From the NCBI GenBank assembly GCA_947464185.1, contig CANHVY010000016.1, forward strand, positions 1 to 64,000: a stretch of DNA of 64,000 bases, written 5' to 3'. The DNA is from Burkholderiales bacterium (GTDB lineage: Bacteria; Pseudomonadota; Gammaproteobacteria; Burkholderiales; Burkholderiaceae_C). The notes under the pieces are model-generated. The model saw nothing but the letters and a program-made list of their open reading frames with translations. It did no database searches and was not told the origin of the DNA. The translations under genes and the position numbers were made by a program. Shown here one piece after another: positions 43,530 to 52,454 of this stretch. Numbering within the stretch: the stretch's first letter is position 1; every line of letters starts with the position of its first letter.

Positions 43530-44222
43530 TCAGGCCTCCAGCATGTCGAAAGCCTGGGTCTCCACCTGCACGAAGGCCCGCGTCATGGCGGCCACGGCGC
43601 GCCAGGTGTGGGCCCGGGGGTGGGCCTCCACGGCGTCGCACAGCGCTTCCAGCCAGGTTTGCACATGGGCGCGGAAGAAGCGGCGTTGCTGTTCCAGGTT
43701 GCACACGCTGGCGTCCTCGCCGGCAATCAGGTAGCGCATCACCTCCAGCACGAAGGACACGTGGTCTTCGGTTTCCAGGCGGTCGCGGTCGCGGTCCAGG
43801 CCCAGGGCGGCCAGGTCGGTGCGCAGGGCGGCCAGCGGCTTTTCGTTCAGGAAGCCGCTGAGGTAGTAAGAGCCGTAGGCGAAGACTTCGGGCTTGCCCA
43901 CGCCGTGGAAGAGGGTGTCGTGCTCGGCCCGCGCCTGGTCCACGGTGGTGGCACGCAGGGCACCCACCAGTTGTTGCCAGGGTTCCTGCAGGAAACCGCC
44001 GGCCTGCGGGGCCTCGGTCACGGCCACGCGGAACTCGGCCATCAGCGCCTCGTCCGGGGCTTCCAGCCACAACCGCGCCAGCAAGCCGTACAGCTCGGCG
44101 CGCTGCAGCTCCTCGGCCTCGCCGCTGCCCAGGGCGGGGCTGAAGCTGACGGCGGTTGCGGGTGCGGCGGCGTTGGAGGTGGGGTCAGCGGCGGGGTCGG
44201 AGTTGGGGGGGGACGCACTCAT
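43530..44222 (-). CDS. TorD-family molybdoenzyme chaperone
   Basis: 230 residues. The all-helical TorD/DmsD/NarJ fold is recognisable from [17 protein letters not shown], then the family box [31 protein letters not shown] and the [18 protein letters not shown] helix. A poorly conserved Pro/Ala/Ser-rich N-terminus of about 30 residues precedes it. TorD chaperones hold the apo-enzyme, bind its Tat signal and allow cofactor insertion; the client here is surely the Tat-exported formate dehydrogenase encoded divergently at 48457. It lies 10 bases after the ferredoxin gene and four before mobA. Confidence 0.9.
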   Translation of the reverse strand: MSASPPNSDPAADPTSNAAAPATAVSFSPALGSGEAEELQRAELYGLLARLWLEAPDEALMAEFRVAVTEAPQAGGFLQEPWQQLVGALRATTVDQARAEHDTLFHGVGKPEVFAYGSYYLSGFLNEKPLAALRTDLAALGLDRDRDRLETEDHVSFVLEVMRYLIAGEDASVCNLEQQRRFFRAHVQTWLEALCDAVEAHPRAHTWRAVAAMTRAFVQVETQAFDMLEA

Positions 44223-44232
44223 GGCCGGTTCC

Positions 44233-46680
44233 TCACAGATCGGTGATCCGCACTTCGTTCGGGTTGCTGAACATGTCCACCACGCGGCAGTCGCTGCACA
44301 TCTTCAGGCGCTCGGCGCCGGCGCCCTGGAAGGCGGCGTGGCTGCCCAGCTTCTCGATCATGTTCTCGATGGCGCGCAGCGTGCCGAAGGGCTTGGCGCA
44401 GCGCACGCAGTGGAAGGGCGCGGCCTCGTGCAGCACGCGGGCGGCCTTGCGCGCCTTGCCGCCCTCGGCCAGCCACAGCCGGGGCTGCAGGGTGATGGCC
44501 TGCTCGGGGCAGGTGGTGGCGCACAGGCCGCATTGCACGCAGTTCTTCTCGGTGAAGCGCAGTTGCGGCTGCTGCGGGTTGTCGGCCAGCGCCGATTCCG
44601 GGCAGGCCCCCACGCAGCTCAGGCACAGCGTGCACTTGGCCGGGTCCACCACCAGGCTGCCGAAAGGCGAGCCGGTGGCGGGCAGGGCGATGGCCTCGGG
44701 CAAGGCGGTGCTGGCGGCGCCTGCTTGCGCGGCGCCAGCCGAGCCGAAAGCTGCGGTGGAGACCGCCGTGCCGGAAGCGGCCGCAACGGCCGCGGTGCCC
44801 GGTGCGGGGCTGGCCTTCAGCGGGGCCTGGGCCAGCAGGTGGTCCAGCGCCAGTTCCAGCGTGGCGCGCTTGTCGGCCTGCACGGCGAAGGCGGCCGGGC
44901 GGGCCACGGTGCGGGCGGGCGCGCTGCGCAGGGCGGCGTCCAGGCGGGCCAGGTCGGCAAGGTCGGGCGTGGTGTCCGTGCCGCTGGTGCTGTCCGTTCC
45001 ACTGACGCCAGCCTCCACCAGCCGCAGGTGAGTGCCCTCATAGCCCAGGCCCGTCAGCAGCGTCTGGGCCACGGCCATCTGTTCGGTCAGGGCCTGCCGG
45101 TACTCGGGCGCTTCCTCCTCGGTCAGCAGCACCAGCACCTGGCTGGCGCCGAAGGCCAGGGCCGAGAGCCACAGGTCCAGCCCCACGCTGGCGGTGTGCC
45201 ACACGGGCATCGGCAGCACGCGGGCAGGCACGCCGTGGATGCTGGACTGGGGGCCGGACTTGGAGCCGGGCTGGACACCGGGCTGGACGCCGGGCTTGAG
45301 GCGCGCCGCACGGCCCAGGGCGTTGATGGCCCGTTCGCCCGCCCCTTCGCTGTGGATCAGAAGGGCGGCGTCGCGCCCGCCCGCCGCGGCGTAGGCATTC
45401 AGCATGGTGCGCAAGCGCCGGCCCTGGTCTGTCGTGCCGGGGTAGGTGAAGGACAGGGCGCCGCTGGGGCACACGGTGCTGCACGCGCCGCAGCCCACAC
45501 AAAGGTGGGGCTCCACGAAGATGCCGCCGCCGTCATGCACCACCGCGGCCACGGGCCGGCCTTCGGCGTCGGGGCGGCGGCGCGGGCCCGCGCTGGCCTT
45601 GCCCTTGCGCGAGGCATCGCTGCGGATGGCCTGGGCCGAGCACACGTCGATGCAGGCGGTGCAGCCGATCTGCTCGTTGCGGCTGTGGGCGCACAGCTTT
45701 TGCTGGTAGCGGAAGAACTTGGGCTTTTCGAACTCGCCTTCGCTTTCACGCAGCGCCAGGGCGGCCGGCACCAGGTCAGCCCCCGGCGCTACGTGGCGGT
45801 AGCCCTGCGGCGGCTGGTGCTGGGTGAAGGCCGGGGCCTCGCGCAGGTCCAGCACCAGGTCGAAGGTTTCTTCCACGGCCTGCGGCTCACGCGCGAAGTC
45901 GATGGCGCCAGCGGCTTCGCACACCCGCACGCATTCGCGGTGGCTTTTGCAGGCCGCCAGGTTCACCTGGTAGTCCAGGCCGATGGCGCCTTCCGGGCAG
46001 GCCTGCACGCAGGCGTTGCAGCGGGTGCACAGGTCCAGGTCGATGGGGTTGTCCTGCGTCCAGCGCGCCTGGAAGGCGCCCAGCCAGCCCTGCAGCGAGG
46101 CCAGCGTCCCGCGGTGCACGGCGTGGCTGCGCGCCTGGGGCAGCGGGGCGGGACCGCTGTCGATCAACAGCGTGAGGTTCAGCTTGTCAGCCAGCAGCGC
46201 TTCGGCTTGCTGCACGCGTGCGGCCGGGCCCACCAACAGGCAGCGCCCGGCCGAGCGGTAGGTGACGGTGGAGACAGGCTCGGGCGCGGGCAATTGCGCC
46301 GCGGCGATGAGGGCGGCCAGCTTGGGCGCGGCCTGCGCGGCGTCGCGCGACCAGCCGCCGGTCTCGCGGATGTTGACGAAGCGGATGGGCCGCTCCTGCA
46401 CCGGGGCGGCGCCCTCGGTCTGCTCGTTCAGTTCCAGGAACAGGCGCTGCTCCTGCGTGCAGGCCACCAGCAGTTCGTCGCCTTCGCGGCCGGTTTGCAC
46501 CGCGGCGCGCTGGAAGGCCTGCGCCTCGCGCCGGCACAGCACCGAGTGGACGGTCTCCAGGCCGTCAGCGCTGGCGCCCGGGGTCTTGCCCAAGGCCTGC
46601 CGCACCGTGGCCACGAGGCCCTGCGGGTTCTGCGGTTCCAGCGGCATGGTGCGGTTGCAGTCGCAGATCAGGGTCTTCAT
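44233..46680 (-). CDS. Multi-cluster 4Fe-4S ferredoxin-type protein of the formate dehydrogenase locus
   Basis: 815 residues. Several ferredoxin domains are visible in order: CTRCNACVQACPEGAIG, a CxxC-rich set around CKSHRECVRVCEAAGA, CTACIDVCSAQAI, CVGCGACSTVCPSGALS, and a C-terminal pair CTLCLSCVGACPESAL with CVQCGLCATTCPEQAI. A CxxC pair CVRCAKPFG and CSDCRV ends the chain. The N-terminus MKTLICDCNRTMPLEPQ has two further cysteines. No signal peptide, so it is cytoplasmic. This long protein recurs next to DUF3305/DUF3306 genes and Tat-exported formate dehydrogenases; a role as an electron or cluster donor in enzyme maturation is inferred, not shown. Confidence 0.9.
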   Translation of the reverse strand: MKTLICDCNRTMPLEPQNPQGLVATVRQALGKTPGASADGLETVHSVLCRREAQAFQRAAVQTGREGDELLVACTQEQRLFLELNEQTEGAAPVQERPIRFVNIRETGGWSRDAAQAAPKLAALIAAAQLPAPEPVSTVTYRSAGRCLLVGPAARVQQAEALLADKLNLTLLIDSGPAPLPQARSHAVHRGTLASLQGWLGAFQARWTQDNPIDLDLCTRCNACVQACPEGAIGLDYQVNLAACKSHRECVRVCEAAGAIDFAREPQAVEETFDLVLDLREAPAFTQHQPPQGYRHVAPGADLVPAALALRESEGEFEKPKFFRYQQKLCAHSRNEQIGCTACIDVCSAQAIRSDASRKGKASAGPRRRPDAEGRPVAAVVHDGGGIFVEPHLCVGCGACSTVCPSGALSFTYPGTTDQGRRLRTMLNAYAAAGGRDAALLIHSEGAGERAINALGRAARLKPGVQPGVQPGSKSGPQSSIHGVPARVLPMPVWHTASVGLDLWLSALAFGASQVLVLLTEEEAPEYRQALTEQMAVAQTLLTGLGYEGTHLRLVEAGVSGTDSTSGTDTTPDLADLARLDAALRSAPARTVARPAAFAVQADKRATLELALDHLLAQAPLKASPAPGTAAVAAASGTAVSTAAFGSAGAAQAGAASTALPEAIALPATGSPFGSLVVDPAKCTLCLSCVGACPESALADNPQQPQLRFTEKNCVQCGLCATTCPEQAITLQPRLWLAEGGKARKAARVLHEAAPFHCVRCAKPFGTLRAIENMIEKLGSHAAFQGAGAERLKMCSDCRVVDMFSNPNEVRITDL

Positions 46681-46693
46681 GGGCGCGGGCCTC

Positions 46694-47425
46694 TCAGAAG
46701 GGCCGAGGGGGGTCGGCGGGGGTGTCGGTGGGTACGTCAGCGGGCACGGTGTCGGACGTGTCGGACGCCTCGGACGCGGGGTGGGGCGCTGTGTCGGAGG
46801 GTGCGTCGGACGGGGTGTTCGGGGATGGGGCAGCGGCTGTGGCGGCCTGGGGTCCGGCGGCCGGCGCAGCGGGGTTGTCCGCGGGCTCAGGCGTCTTCGT
46901 GAACAGCCCCAGGGCCTCGGACTGCACCATCTTCTCCAGCATGCCGGCCGGCAACGGGTCGGGCCGGTTGTAGTCGTCGATGTAGATGTCCAGGCCGTCC
47001 ATCACGTTGAAGTGCGGGTCGGCAAACAGCTTGTGCAGCGCCGCGTTCTTCACGCCGGGGTCGACACCGCGGCCGACGAAGCGGGAGTAATCGGAGTCGT
47101 TCGTCAGCCGGGCCACGTCGTCCAGGGTCGGCGGGGGCAGGGCAGGCGGCGCTGCGGCGGGCGTCTCCAACGGCGCCGCGCGGTGCTCGGAGGCGGCCCC
47201 TGAGGGCGCGGCACCCGTCGCCGCTGGCACTGCGACGCGACCTGAAGTCAGCGCGCCGGTGCTGGCCGCGCCTGTCGGGGCGGGTACAGCCGAGGGTGCC
47301 CGGCCGGCAGCGGGCTCGGCCGGCGCCTCGGCCCCCGGCGTGCCGCTGCGCGCCTGCACCTTGCGCCGGGACCAGCGCGACAGGAAGCCGTCTGGCGCGT
47401 CGGGCGTGGGCTTCGCGCTGCTCAT
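46694..47425 (-). CDS. DUF3306 family protein
   Basis: 243 residues. The family start is clear: DGFLSRWSRRKVQARSG. A long Ala/Pro/Gly-rich linker of about 70 residues follows, then the conserved middle LPPPTLDDVARLTNDSDYSRFVGRGVDPGVKNAALHKLFADPHFNVMDGLDIYIDDYN in outline. The C-terminal 60 residues are a low-complexity Pro/Thr/Asp/Ser tail. Function is unknown; members occur only near formate dehydrogenase loci of the type found here, so a maturation role is assumed. Between the DUF3305 gene and the ferredoxin gene on the same strand. Confidence 0.9.
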   Translation of the reverse strand: MSSAKPTPDAPDGFLSRWSRRKVQARSGTPGAEAPAEPAAGRAPSAVPAPTGAASTGALTSGRVAVPAATGAAPSGAASEHRAAPLETPAAAPPALPPPTLDDVARLTNDSDYSRFVGRGVDPGVKNAALHKLFADPHFNVMDGLDIYIDDYNRPDPLPAGMLEKMVQSEALGLFTKTPEPADNPAAPAAGPQAATAAAPSPNTPSDAPSDTAPHPASEASDTSDTVPADVPTDTPADPPRPF

Positions 47426-47429
47426 GGGT

Positions 47430-47909
47430 TCACCGCTTGTCGGGATCGACGAACGAGGCCGGCCGGCGCCGCTTCTTGGGCTCGGGCCGGTAGTGCAGGT
47501 CCACGAAGGTCTGCAGCCAGGCGGCCACCTCGGCGGGCAAGGGCAGGTTGTCCACGCGCTCCTGGGCGTCCAGCAGGCGCCCGGCCTCGTGGTACGACAG
47601 CGTCACCTGTTCCGGCCAGGCCCTGGAGGGGTCTTCGTCCGAGACGCGCCACATCACGAACCACACGGGCGCGCCGGAACTCAGGTTCAGGTAATAGCCC
47701 TCGGCTTCGTCGCGGTGCAGGCGCACGGGCAGGCCGGGGTGCAGGAACCGGGCGGTGTGGCCATCGTCGCGCAGCGTACGCGCCTCTTCCCCGAAACCGC
47801 CGTCGTCCTGCACCACCTCCACCGGCAGGTGGCGCCAGTCTTCCCACGCGCTGGGCGCCTTGTGGCGCTCGAACACGACGGCGACTTCCAGGGTGGGGGG
47901 TGCGTCCAT
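47430..47909 (-). CDS. DUF3305 family protein
   Basis: 159 residues. The remembered family pattern is present: VAVVFERHKAPSAWEDWRHLPVEVV, LRLHRDEAEGYYLNLSSGAPVWFVMWR in outline, and the tail RPASFVDPDKR. Function is unknown, but it is a constant companion of DUF3306 and formate dehydrogenase genes. It is the first gene of the minus-strand accessory operon. A TAGAAT box on the minus strand at 47941-47936 lies 27 bases before its ATG. The spacer to the divergent structural operon (47910-48145) holds two palindromes. Confidence 0.9.
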   Translation of the reverse strand: MDAPPTLEVAVVFERHKAPSAWEDWRHLPVEVVQDDGGFGEEARTLRDDGHTARFLHPGLPVRLHRDEAEGYYLNLSSGAPVWFVMWRVSDEDPSRAWPEQVTLSYHEAGRLLDAQERVDNLPLPAEVAAWLQTFVDLHYRPEPKKRRRPASFVDPDKR

Positions 47910-48022
47910 GCTCGTCCGGGTGCTCAGGGCGGCGGATTCTAGGGGCCGGCCCGCCCTGCGCGTGCGGTACTGGTGCCATGCCCCCGCACCCGCGCTGCGC
48001 GCGGCGACAAGAAGCCCTGCGC

Positions 48023-48039
48023 TGCGACAACTTGTCGCA
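48023..48039. promoter_or_regulatory. 17-base palindrome in the formate dehydrogenase divergent spacer
   Basis: TGCGACAA (48023-48030), C, TTGTCGCA (48032-48039) is a perfect inverted repeat. A third half-site GCGACAA occurs at 48004-48010, 20 bases upstream, about two helical turns. The arrangement is what a dimeric regulator site with an extra half-site looks like. It is 107 bases before the Tat-peptide gene start and 114 from the DUF3305 start. Confidence 0.6.
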
Positions 48040-48042
48040 CGA

Positions 48043-48073
48043 AACCCGGGTGCCTACTGATTGCACCCGGGTT
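48043..48073. promoter_or_regulatory. 11-base inverted repeat (hairpin) before the formate dehydrogenase operon
   Basis: AACCCGGGTGC (48043-48053) and GCACCCGGGTT (48063-48073) are perfectly complementary with a nine-base loop. There is no T-run after it, so it is not a classic terminator for the plus strand. It could be an operator or, if transcription starts before it, a leader hairpin of the structural operon. Confidence 0.55.
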
Positions 48074-48145
48074 AACGCCGAGTCCTAATCCACGGTGCAG
48101 ATATGAAGTGGCGTTCATGCCCTTCCTGTTTTCGAGGACCCCGCC

Positions 48146-48367
48146 ATGAGCAAACCCTCTCAGCCTTCTGTTTCTCCGGTTTCCCGGCGCACGCTGTTCG
48201 CCGGCGCGGGCACGGCCGGCGCACTCGCTGCCGCAGCCACGTTGCTGCCCAGCACACCGGCCCAGCCCCCTGTGGCGGCCGCCGAGCCGGCCCTGGAGGG
48301 CGGCGAAGACGGACGCTACCGCGCCACCGCCCATGTGATGCGCTACTACCAGACCGCCAAGGTCTGA
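48146..48367 (+). CDS. Small Tat-signal protein of the formate dehydrogenase operon
   Basis: 73 residues. SRRTLFAGAGTAGALAAAATLLPS is a twin-arginine signal with the RR pair at 14-15. The rest is short, and the conserved tail GRYRATAHVMRYYQTAKV matches the FdhX-like/twin-arginine translocation region small subunits found just ahead of periplasmic formate dehydrogenase genes. Function is unknown; it may ride with or stabilise the exported enzyme. The catalytic subunit gene begins 89 bases after its stop. No cysteine or other cofactor ligand is present. Confidence 0.88.
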   Translation: MSKPSQPSVSPVSRRTLFAGAGTAGALAAAATLLPSTPAQPPVAAAEPALEGGEDGRYRATAHVMRYYQTAKV

Positions 48368-48456
48368 AGCTCGCCTCACACGCACTCGCACGTCTTTGCC
48401 CCATCGGAATGTGCCGTCCTCGGGTTTGTCCTGAGGAATCTGCCTAAGGAAGTTCC

Positions 48457-51432
48457 ATGCTGCTCACCCGCAAATCGTCATCTGCCGGCGCCTCGTCCTC
48501 CGGCCTGGTTGCCAGCCTGTCCCGCGGTGTCTCGCGCGCCATCCCCACCATGGACCGCCGCGCCTTCCTGCGCCGCTCGGGCCTGGGGGTAGGGGCGGGC
48601 CTGGCGGCCTCGCAGCTCACGCTGGTGAAGAAGGCGCAGGCGGCCGATCCGGCCAAGGCCGGTGCCGGCACCGGCAAGGTCGAGGTCAAGCGCACGGTGT
48701 GCGGTCACTGCTCGGTGGGCTGCGCCATCGACGCCGTGGTGGAGAACGGCGTGTGGGTGCGCCAGGAACCCGTGTTCGACAGCCCCATCAACCTGGGCGC
48801 CCACTGCGCCAAGGGCGCGGCCGTGCGTGAGAACGGCCACGGCGAGTACCGCCTGAAGACGCCGATGAAGCTGGTCAACGGCAAGTACGAGCGCATCAGC
48901 TGGGACCAGGCGCTGGACGAGATCAGCAAGAAGATGCTGGAGCTGCGCAAGGAAAGCGGGCCCGATTCGATGTTCTTCGTCGGCTCGTCCAAGCACAACA
49001 ACGAGCAGGCCTACCTGCTGCGCAAGTGGGTGTCGTTCTGGGGCACCAACAACACCGACCACCAGGCGCGCATCTGCCACTCCACCACGGTGGCCGGCGT
49101 GGCCAACACCTGGGGGTATGGCGCGATGACCAACTCCTACAACGACATGCAGAACGCCAAGGCGGCGCTGTACATCGGCTCCAACGCCGCCGAGGCGCAC
49201 CCGGTGTCCATGCTGCACGTGCTGCACGCCAAGGAGGCGGGCTGCAAGATGATCGTGGTGGACCCGCGCTTCACCCGCACGGCGGCCAAGGCCGACGAGT
49301 ACGTGCGCATCCGCTCGGGCTCGGACATCCCGTTCCTGTTCGGGGTGATGTATCACATCTTCAAGAACGGCTGGGAAGACAAGAAGTACATCGAGGACCG
49401 TGTCTGGGGCATGGACAAGGTCAAGGAAGAGGTCATGTCCAAGTGGACACCCGACAAGGTGCAGGAGGCCTGTGGCGTGGACGAGGCCACCACCTTCAAG
49501 GTGGCCAAGATCATGTCGGAGAACCGCCCCAGCACCATCGTGTGGTGCATGGGCCAGACCCAGCACACCACCGGCAACGCCGTGGTGCGCGCCTCCTGCC
49601 TGCTGCAGCTGGCCCTGGGCAACGTGGGCAAGAGCGGCGGCGGCACCAACATCTTCCGCGGCCACGACAACGTGCAGGGTGCCACCGACGTGGGCCCGAA
49701 CCCCGACTCCCTGCCCGGCTACTACGGCCTGGCCGAGGGCTCGTGGAAGCACTTCGCCAACGCCTGGGGCGTGGACTTCGAGTGGATCAAGAAGCAGTAC
49801 GCACCCGGCATGATGAGCAAGCCCGGCATGACGGTGTCGCGCTGGATCGACGGCGTGCTGGAGAAGAACGAGCTGATCGACCAGGAAAGCAACCTGCGCG
49901 GCCTGTTCTTCTGGGGCCACGCGCCCAACTCCCAGTCCCGCGGGCTGGAGATGAAGCGCGCCATGGACAAGCTGGACCTGCTGGTGGTGGTGGACCCCTT
50001 CCCCAGCGCCACGGCGGCCATGGCCGCCATGCCGGGCAAGCCCGACGACCAGAACGCCAAACGTGCGGTGTACCTGCTGCCGGCCACCACGCAGTTCGAG
50101 ACGGCGGGCTCGTGCACGGCGTCCAACCGCTCCATCCAGTGGCGTGAGAAGGTGATCGATCCGCTGTGGGAGAGCCGCACTGACCACATGATCATGACGC
50201 AGCTGGCCGACAAGCTGGGCTTCGGCAAGGAACTGGTCAAGGGCTACAAGATGGTGCAGGGCAAGGGCGGCATGGAGCCCGAGGCCGAGTCCATCCTGCG
50301 TGAGATCAACAAGTGCGTGTGGACGATTGGCTACACGGGCCAGAGCCCGGAGCGCCTGAAGGCCCACATGCGCAACATGCACGTGTTCGACGTCAAGACC
50401 CTCAAGGCCAAGGGCGGCGTGGACAAGGAAACCGGCCTGAATCTCGACGGCGAGTATTTCGGCCTGCCCTGGCCGTGCTACGGCACGCCCGAGATGAAGC
50501 ACCCGGGCTCGCCCAACCTGTACGACACCTCCAAGCACGTGATGGAAGGGGGCGGCAACTTCCGCGCCAACTTCGGTGTGGAGCGTGACGGCAAGTCGCT
50601 GCTGGCCGCCGATGGCTCCTACTCCAAGGGCGCGGACCTCACCACCGGCTACCCCGAGTTCGATCACCTGCTGCTGAAGAAGCTGGGCTGGTGGGACGAG
50701 CTGACCGACGAGGAGAAGACCAAGGCCGAGGGCAAGAACTGGAAGACCGACCCCACGGGCGCCATCATCCGCGTGGCGATGAAGAGCCACGGCTGCCACC
50801 CGTTCGGCAACGCACGCGCCCGCGCCGTGGTGTGGAACTTCCCCGACCCCATCCCCGTGCACCGCGAAGCCTTGTACAGCAACCGCCCGGACCTGGTGGC
50901 CAAGTACCCCACGCACGACGACCGCAAGGCCTTCTGGCGCCTGCCCACGCTGTTCAAGACCGTGCAGGAGAAGAACAAGGACATTGGCAAGACCTACCCG
51001 CTGATCATGACCAGCGGTCGCCTGGTGGAGTACGAGGGCGGCGGCGAGGAAACCCGCTCCAACCCCTATCTGGCCGAGTTGCAGCAGGAGATGTTCGTCG
51101 AGCTCAACCCCAAGGCCGCCAACGACCGAGGCATCCGCAACGGCGATTTCGTCTGGGTCAAGACGCCGCCGATGCAGGCCTTGCCCGAGTTCAAGGGCAT
51201 CCGCGTCAAGGCCATGGTCACCGAGCGCGTGGACGCGGAGACCGTGTTCCTGCCCTTCCACTTCTCGGGTCGCTGGGGCGGCATCGACCTTGCGCCGTAC
51301 TACCCCCAGGGCGCCAAGCCGATGGTGCGCGGCGAGGCGGTCAACACCGCTACCACCTACGGCTACGACAGCGTGACGATGATGCAGGAAACCAAGACGA
51401 CGGTCTGCCAGATCGAGAAAGCCACGGCCTGA
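48457..51432 (+). CDS. fdhA: Periplasmic formate dehydrogenase catalytic subunit
   Basis: 991 residues. The Tat signal has its RR at 34-35 (DRRAFLRRSG); the long leader before it is shared by related proteins, so ATG 48457 with AAGGAAG upstream is preferred to ATG 48550. The [4Fe-4S] ligands are in CGHCSVGC near 81 and in GAHCAKGAA; the active-site residue is cysteine (ARICHSTTVAG near 206), not selenocysteine. The remaining molybdopterin/MGD domains run to the end (SHGCHPFGNARARA, then the C-domain GRLVEYEGGGEETRSN). It oxidises formate in the periplasm and passes electrons to FdhB and cytochrome b. It needs MobA, FdhD and the TorD-type chaperone, all encoded close by. Confidence 0.96.
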   Translation: MLLTRKSSSAGASSSGLVASLSRGVSRAIPTMDRRAFLRRSGLGVGAGLAASQLTLVKKAQAADPAKAGAGTGKVEVKRTVCGHCSVGCAIDAVVENGVWVRQEPVFDSPINLGAHCAKGAAVRENGHGEYRLKTPMKLVNGKYERISWDQALDEISKKMLELRKESGPDSMFFVGSSKHNNEQAYLLRKWVSFWGTNNTDHQARICHSTTVAGVANTWGYGAMTNSYNDMQNAKAALYIGSNAAEAHPVSMLHVLHAKEAGCKMIVVDPRFTRTAAKADEYVRIRSGSDIPFLFGVMYHIFKNGWEDKKYIEDRVWGMDKVKEEVMSKWTPDKVQEACGVDEATTFKVAKIMSENRPSTIVWCMGQTQHTTGNAVVRASCLLQLALGNVGKSGGGTNIFRGHDNVQGATDVGPNPDSLPGYYGLAEGSWKHFANAWGVDFEWIKKQYAPGMMSKPGMTVSRWIDGVLEKNELIDQESNLRGLFFWGHAPNSQSRGLEMKRAMDKLDLLVVVDPFPSATAAMAAMPGKPDDQNAKRAVYLLPATTQFETAGSCTASNRSIQWREKVIDPLWESRTDHMIMTQLADKLGFGKELVKGYKMVQGKGGMEPEAESILREINKCVWTIGYTGQSPERLKAHMRNMHVFDVKTLKAKGGVDKETGLNLDGEYFGLPWPCYGTPEMKHPGSPNLYDTSKHVMEGGGNFRANFGVERDGKSLLAADGSYSKGADLTTGYPEFDHLLLKKLGWWDELTDEEKTKAEGKNWKTDPTGAIIRVAMKSHGCHPFGNARARAVVWNFPDPIPVHREALYSNRPDLVAKYPTHDDRKAFWRLPTLFKTVQEKNKDIGKTYPLIMTSGRLVEYEGGGEETRSNPYLAELQQEMFVELNPKAANDRGIRNGDFVWVKTPPMQALPEFKGIRVKAMVTERVDAETVFLPFHFSGRWGGIDLAPYYPQGAKPMVRGEAVNTATTYGYDSVTMMQETKTTVCQIEKATA

Positions 51433-51504
51433 GGGCCTTGAACTTTCGGCCCTACGACCATCGCCCGAATATCCTGAAGAACCACCATTGAGGAAGGCTT
51501 CACC

Positions 51505-52134
51505 ATGGCCCGCATGAAATTCATCTGCGACTCAGAGCGCTGCATCGAGTGCAACGGTTGCGTCACCGCCTGCAAGGCCGAGCACGACGTGCCCTGGGGC
51601 GTGAACCGCCGCCGCGTGGTCACGCTCAACGACGGCGTGCCCGGCGAGAAGAGCATCTCCGTGGCGTGCATGCACTGCTCGGACGCCCCCTGCATGGCAG
51701 TGTGCCCGGTGGACTGCTTCTACCGCACCGACGACGGCGTGGTGCTGCACGACAAGGACGTGTGCATCGGCTGCGGCTACTGCTCTTACGCTTGCCCGTT
51801 CGGCGCGCCGCAGTTCCCCAGCAACGGCACCTTCGGCCTGCGCGGCAAGATGGACAAGTGCACCTTCTGCGCCGGCGGCCCCGAGGCTAACGGCAGCGCG
51901 GCCGAAAACGAGAAGTACGGCCGCAACCGCCTGGCTGAAGGCAAGCTGCCGGCGTGCGCCGAGATGTGCTCGACCAAGGCGCTGCTGGGTGGCGATGGTG
52001 ACGTGGTGGCCGACATCTTCCGCACCCGGGTGCTCACCCGCGGCAAGGGCAGCGAGGTCTGGGGTTGGGGCACGGCTTATGGCAAGCCCGCGGGCGGCGC
52101 CACCGGGCAACCCGCCAAGGGCGCCAAGTCATGA
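51505..52134 (+). CDS. fdhB: Formate dehydrogenase iron-sulfur (beta) subunit
   Basis: 209 residues. Four cluster motifs are seen: CIECNGCVTACKAEH, CMHCSDAPCMAVCPVDC, CIGCGYCSYACPFGAP and the split set CTFC...CAEMC, the pattern of the FdnH/Fdh3B group. No signal peptide, so it is probably exported in a folded complex with FdhA through the Tat pathway. Electrons pass from the catalytic subunit along its four clusters to the cytochrome b subunit. A GAGGAAGG site precedes the ATG. The stop overlaps the start of the lipoprotein gene (ATGA). Confidence 0.95.
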   Translation: MARMKFICDSERCIECNGCVTACKAEHDVPWGVNRRRVVTLNDGVPGEKSISVACMHCSDAPCMAVCPVDCFYRTDDGVVLHDKDVCIGCGYCSYACPFGAPQFPSNGTFGLRGKMDKCTFCAGGPEANGSAAENEKYGRNRLAEGKLPACAEMCSTKALLGGDGDVVADIFRTRVLTRGKGSEVWGWGTAYGKPAGGATGQPAKGAKS

Positions 52135-52376
52135 GCCGCTCCGGTGCGGTGCTGGCCGGGGCGGTGGCCCTGGCGGCCGTGGTGCTGCTATCCGGCTGTG
52201 AGAAGCCCCAGGTGTCGCAACAGACCCAGCGCAAGCCGGACGTGGCCGCCTACCAGGGCACCGACAACGCCTTTGCCGACACCAGCTGGAAGCGGGGTGA
52301 CTCAGCGGCCTGGGAAGAGCAGTTGCGCAAGCGCTCCCAGGGTCAGAACGAGTACTCCCGCGCCAGCCAGCCCTGA
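52131..52376 (+). CDS. Small lipoprotein of the formate dehydrogenase operon
   Basis: 81 residues from ATG 52131, which overlaps the FdhB stop. The hydrophobic N-terminus ends in the lipobox LLSGC, with the acylated cysteine at residue 23, so a membrane-anchored periplasmic protein of about 60 residues is expected. The mature part (EKPQVSQQTQRKPDVAAYQG, then NAFADTSWKRGDSAAWEEQLRKRSQGQNEY) matches no family I can name but is tightly coupled to the enzyme subunits. It may anchor or protect the periplasmic complex. Confidence 0.85.
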   Translation: MSRSGAVLAGAVALAAVVLLSGCEKPQVSQQTQRKPDVAAYQGTDNAFADTSWKRGDSAAWEEQLRKRSQGQNEYSRASQP

Positions 52377-52454
52377 GCGCCGGCTTCAGCACAAGACCCT
52401 CACGAGATCGTCGCTGCCCCTGCCGTGCGCGGCCCCAGTGACCCAGGAGACACG

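Noticed and set aside
43894-46902. 1002-codon plus-strand open frame
   Set aside because: It is antisense to the 815-residue ferredoxin gene, whose cysteine motifs are unmistakable.
48049-48065. Possible sigma-54 promoter (GGGTGC...TTGCA) before the Tat-peptide gene
   Set aside because: The GG to GC spacing is off by two bases, and the motif is part of a perfect inverted repeat that explains it better.
49070-49090. Selenocysteine at the FdhA active site
   Set aside because: The codon at that position is TGC (cysteine) and no in-frame TGA interrupts the gene.
48478-51261. 927-codon minus-strand open frame
   Set aside because: Shadow of fdhA; it is rich in His/Val/Gly with no domain.
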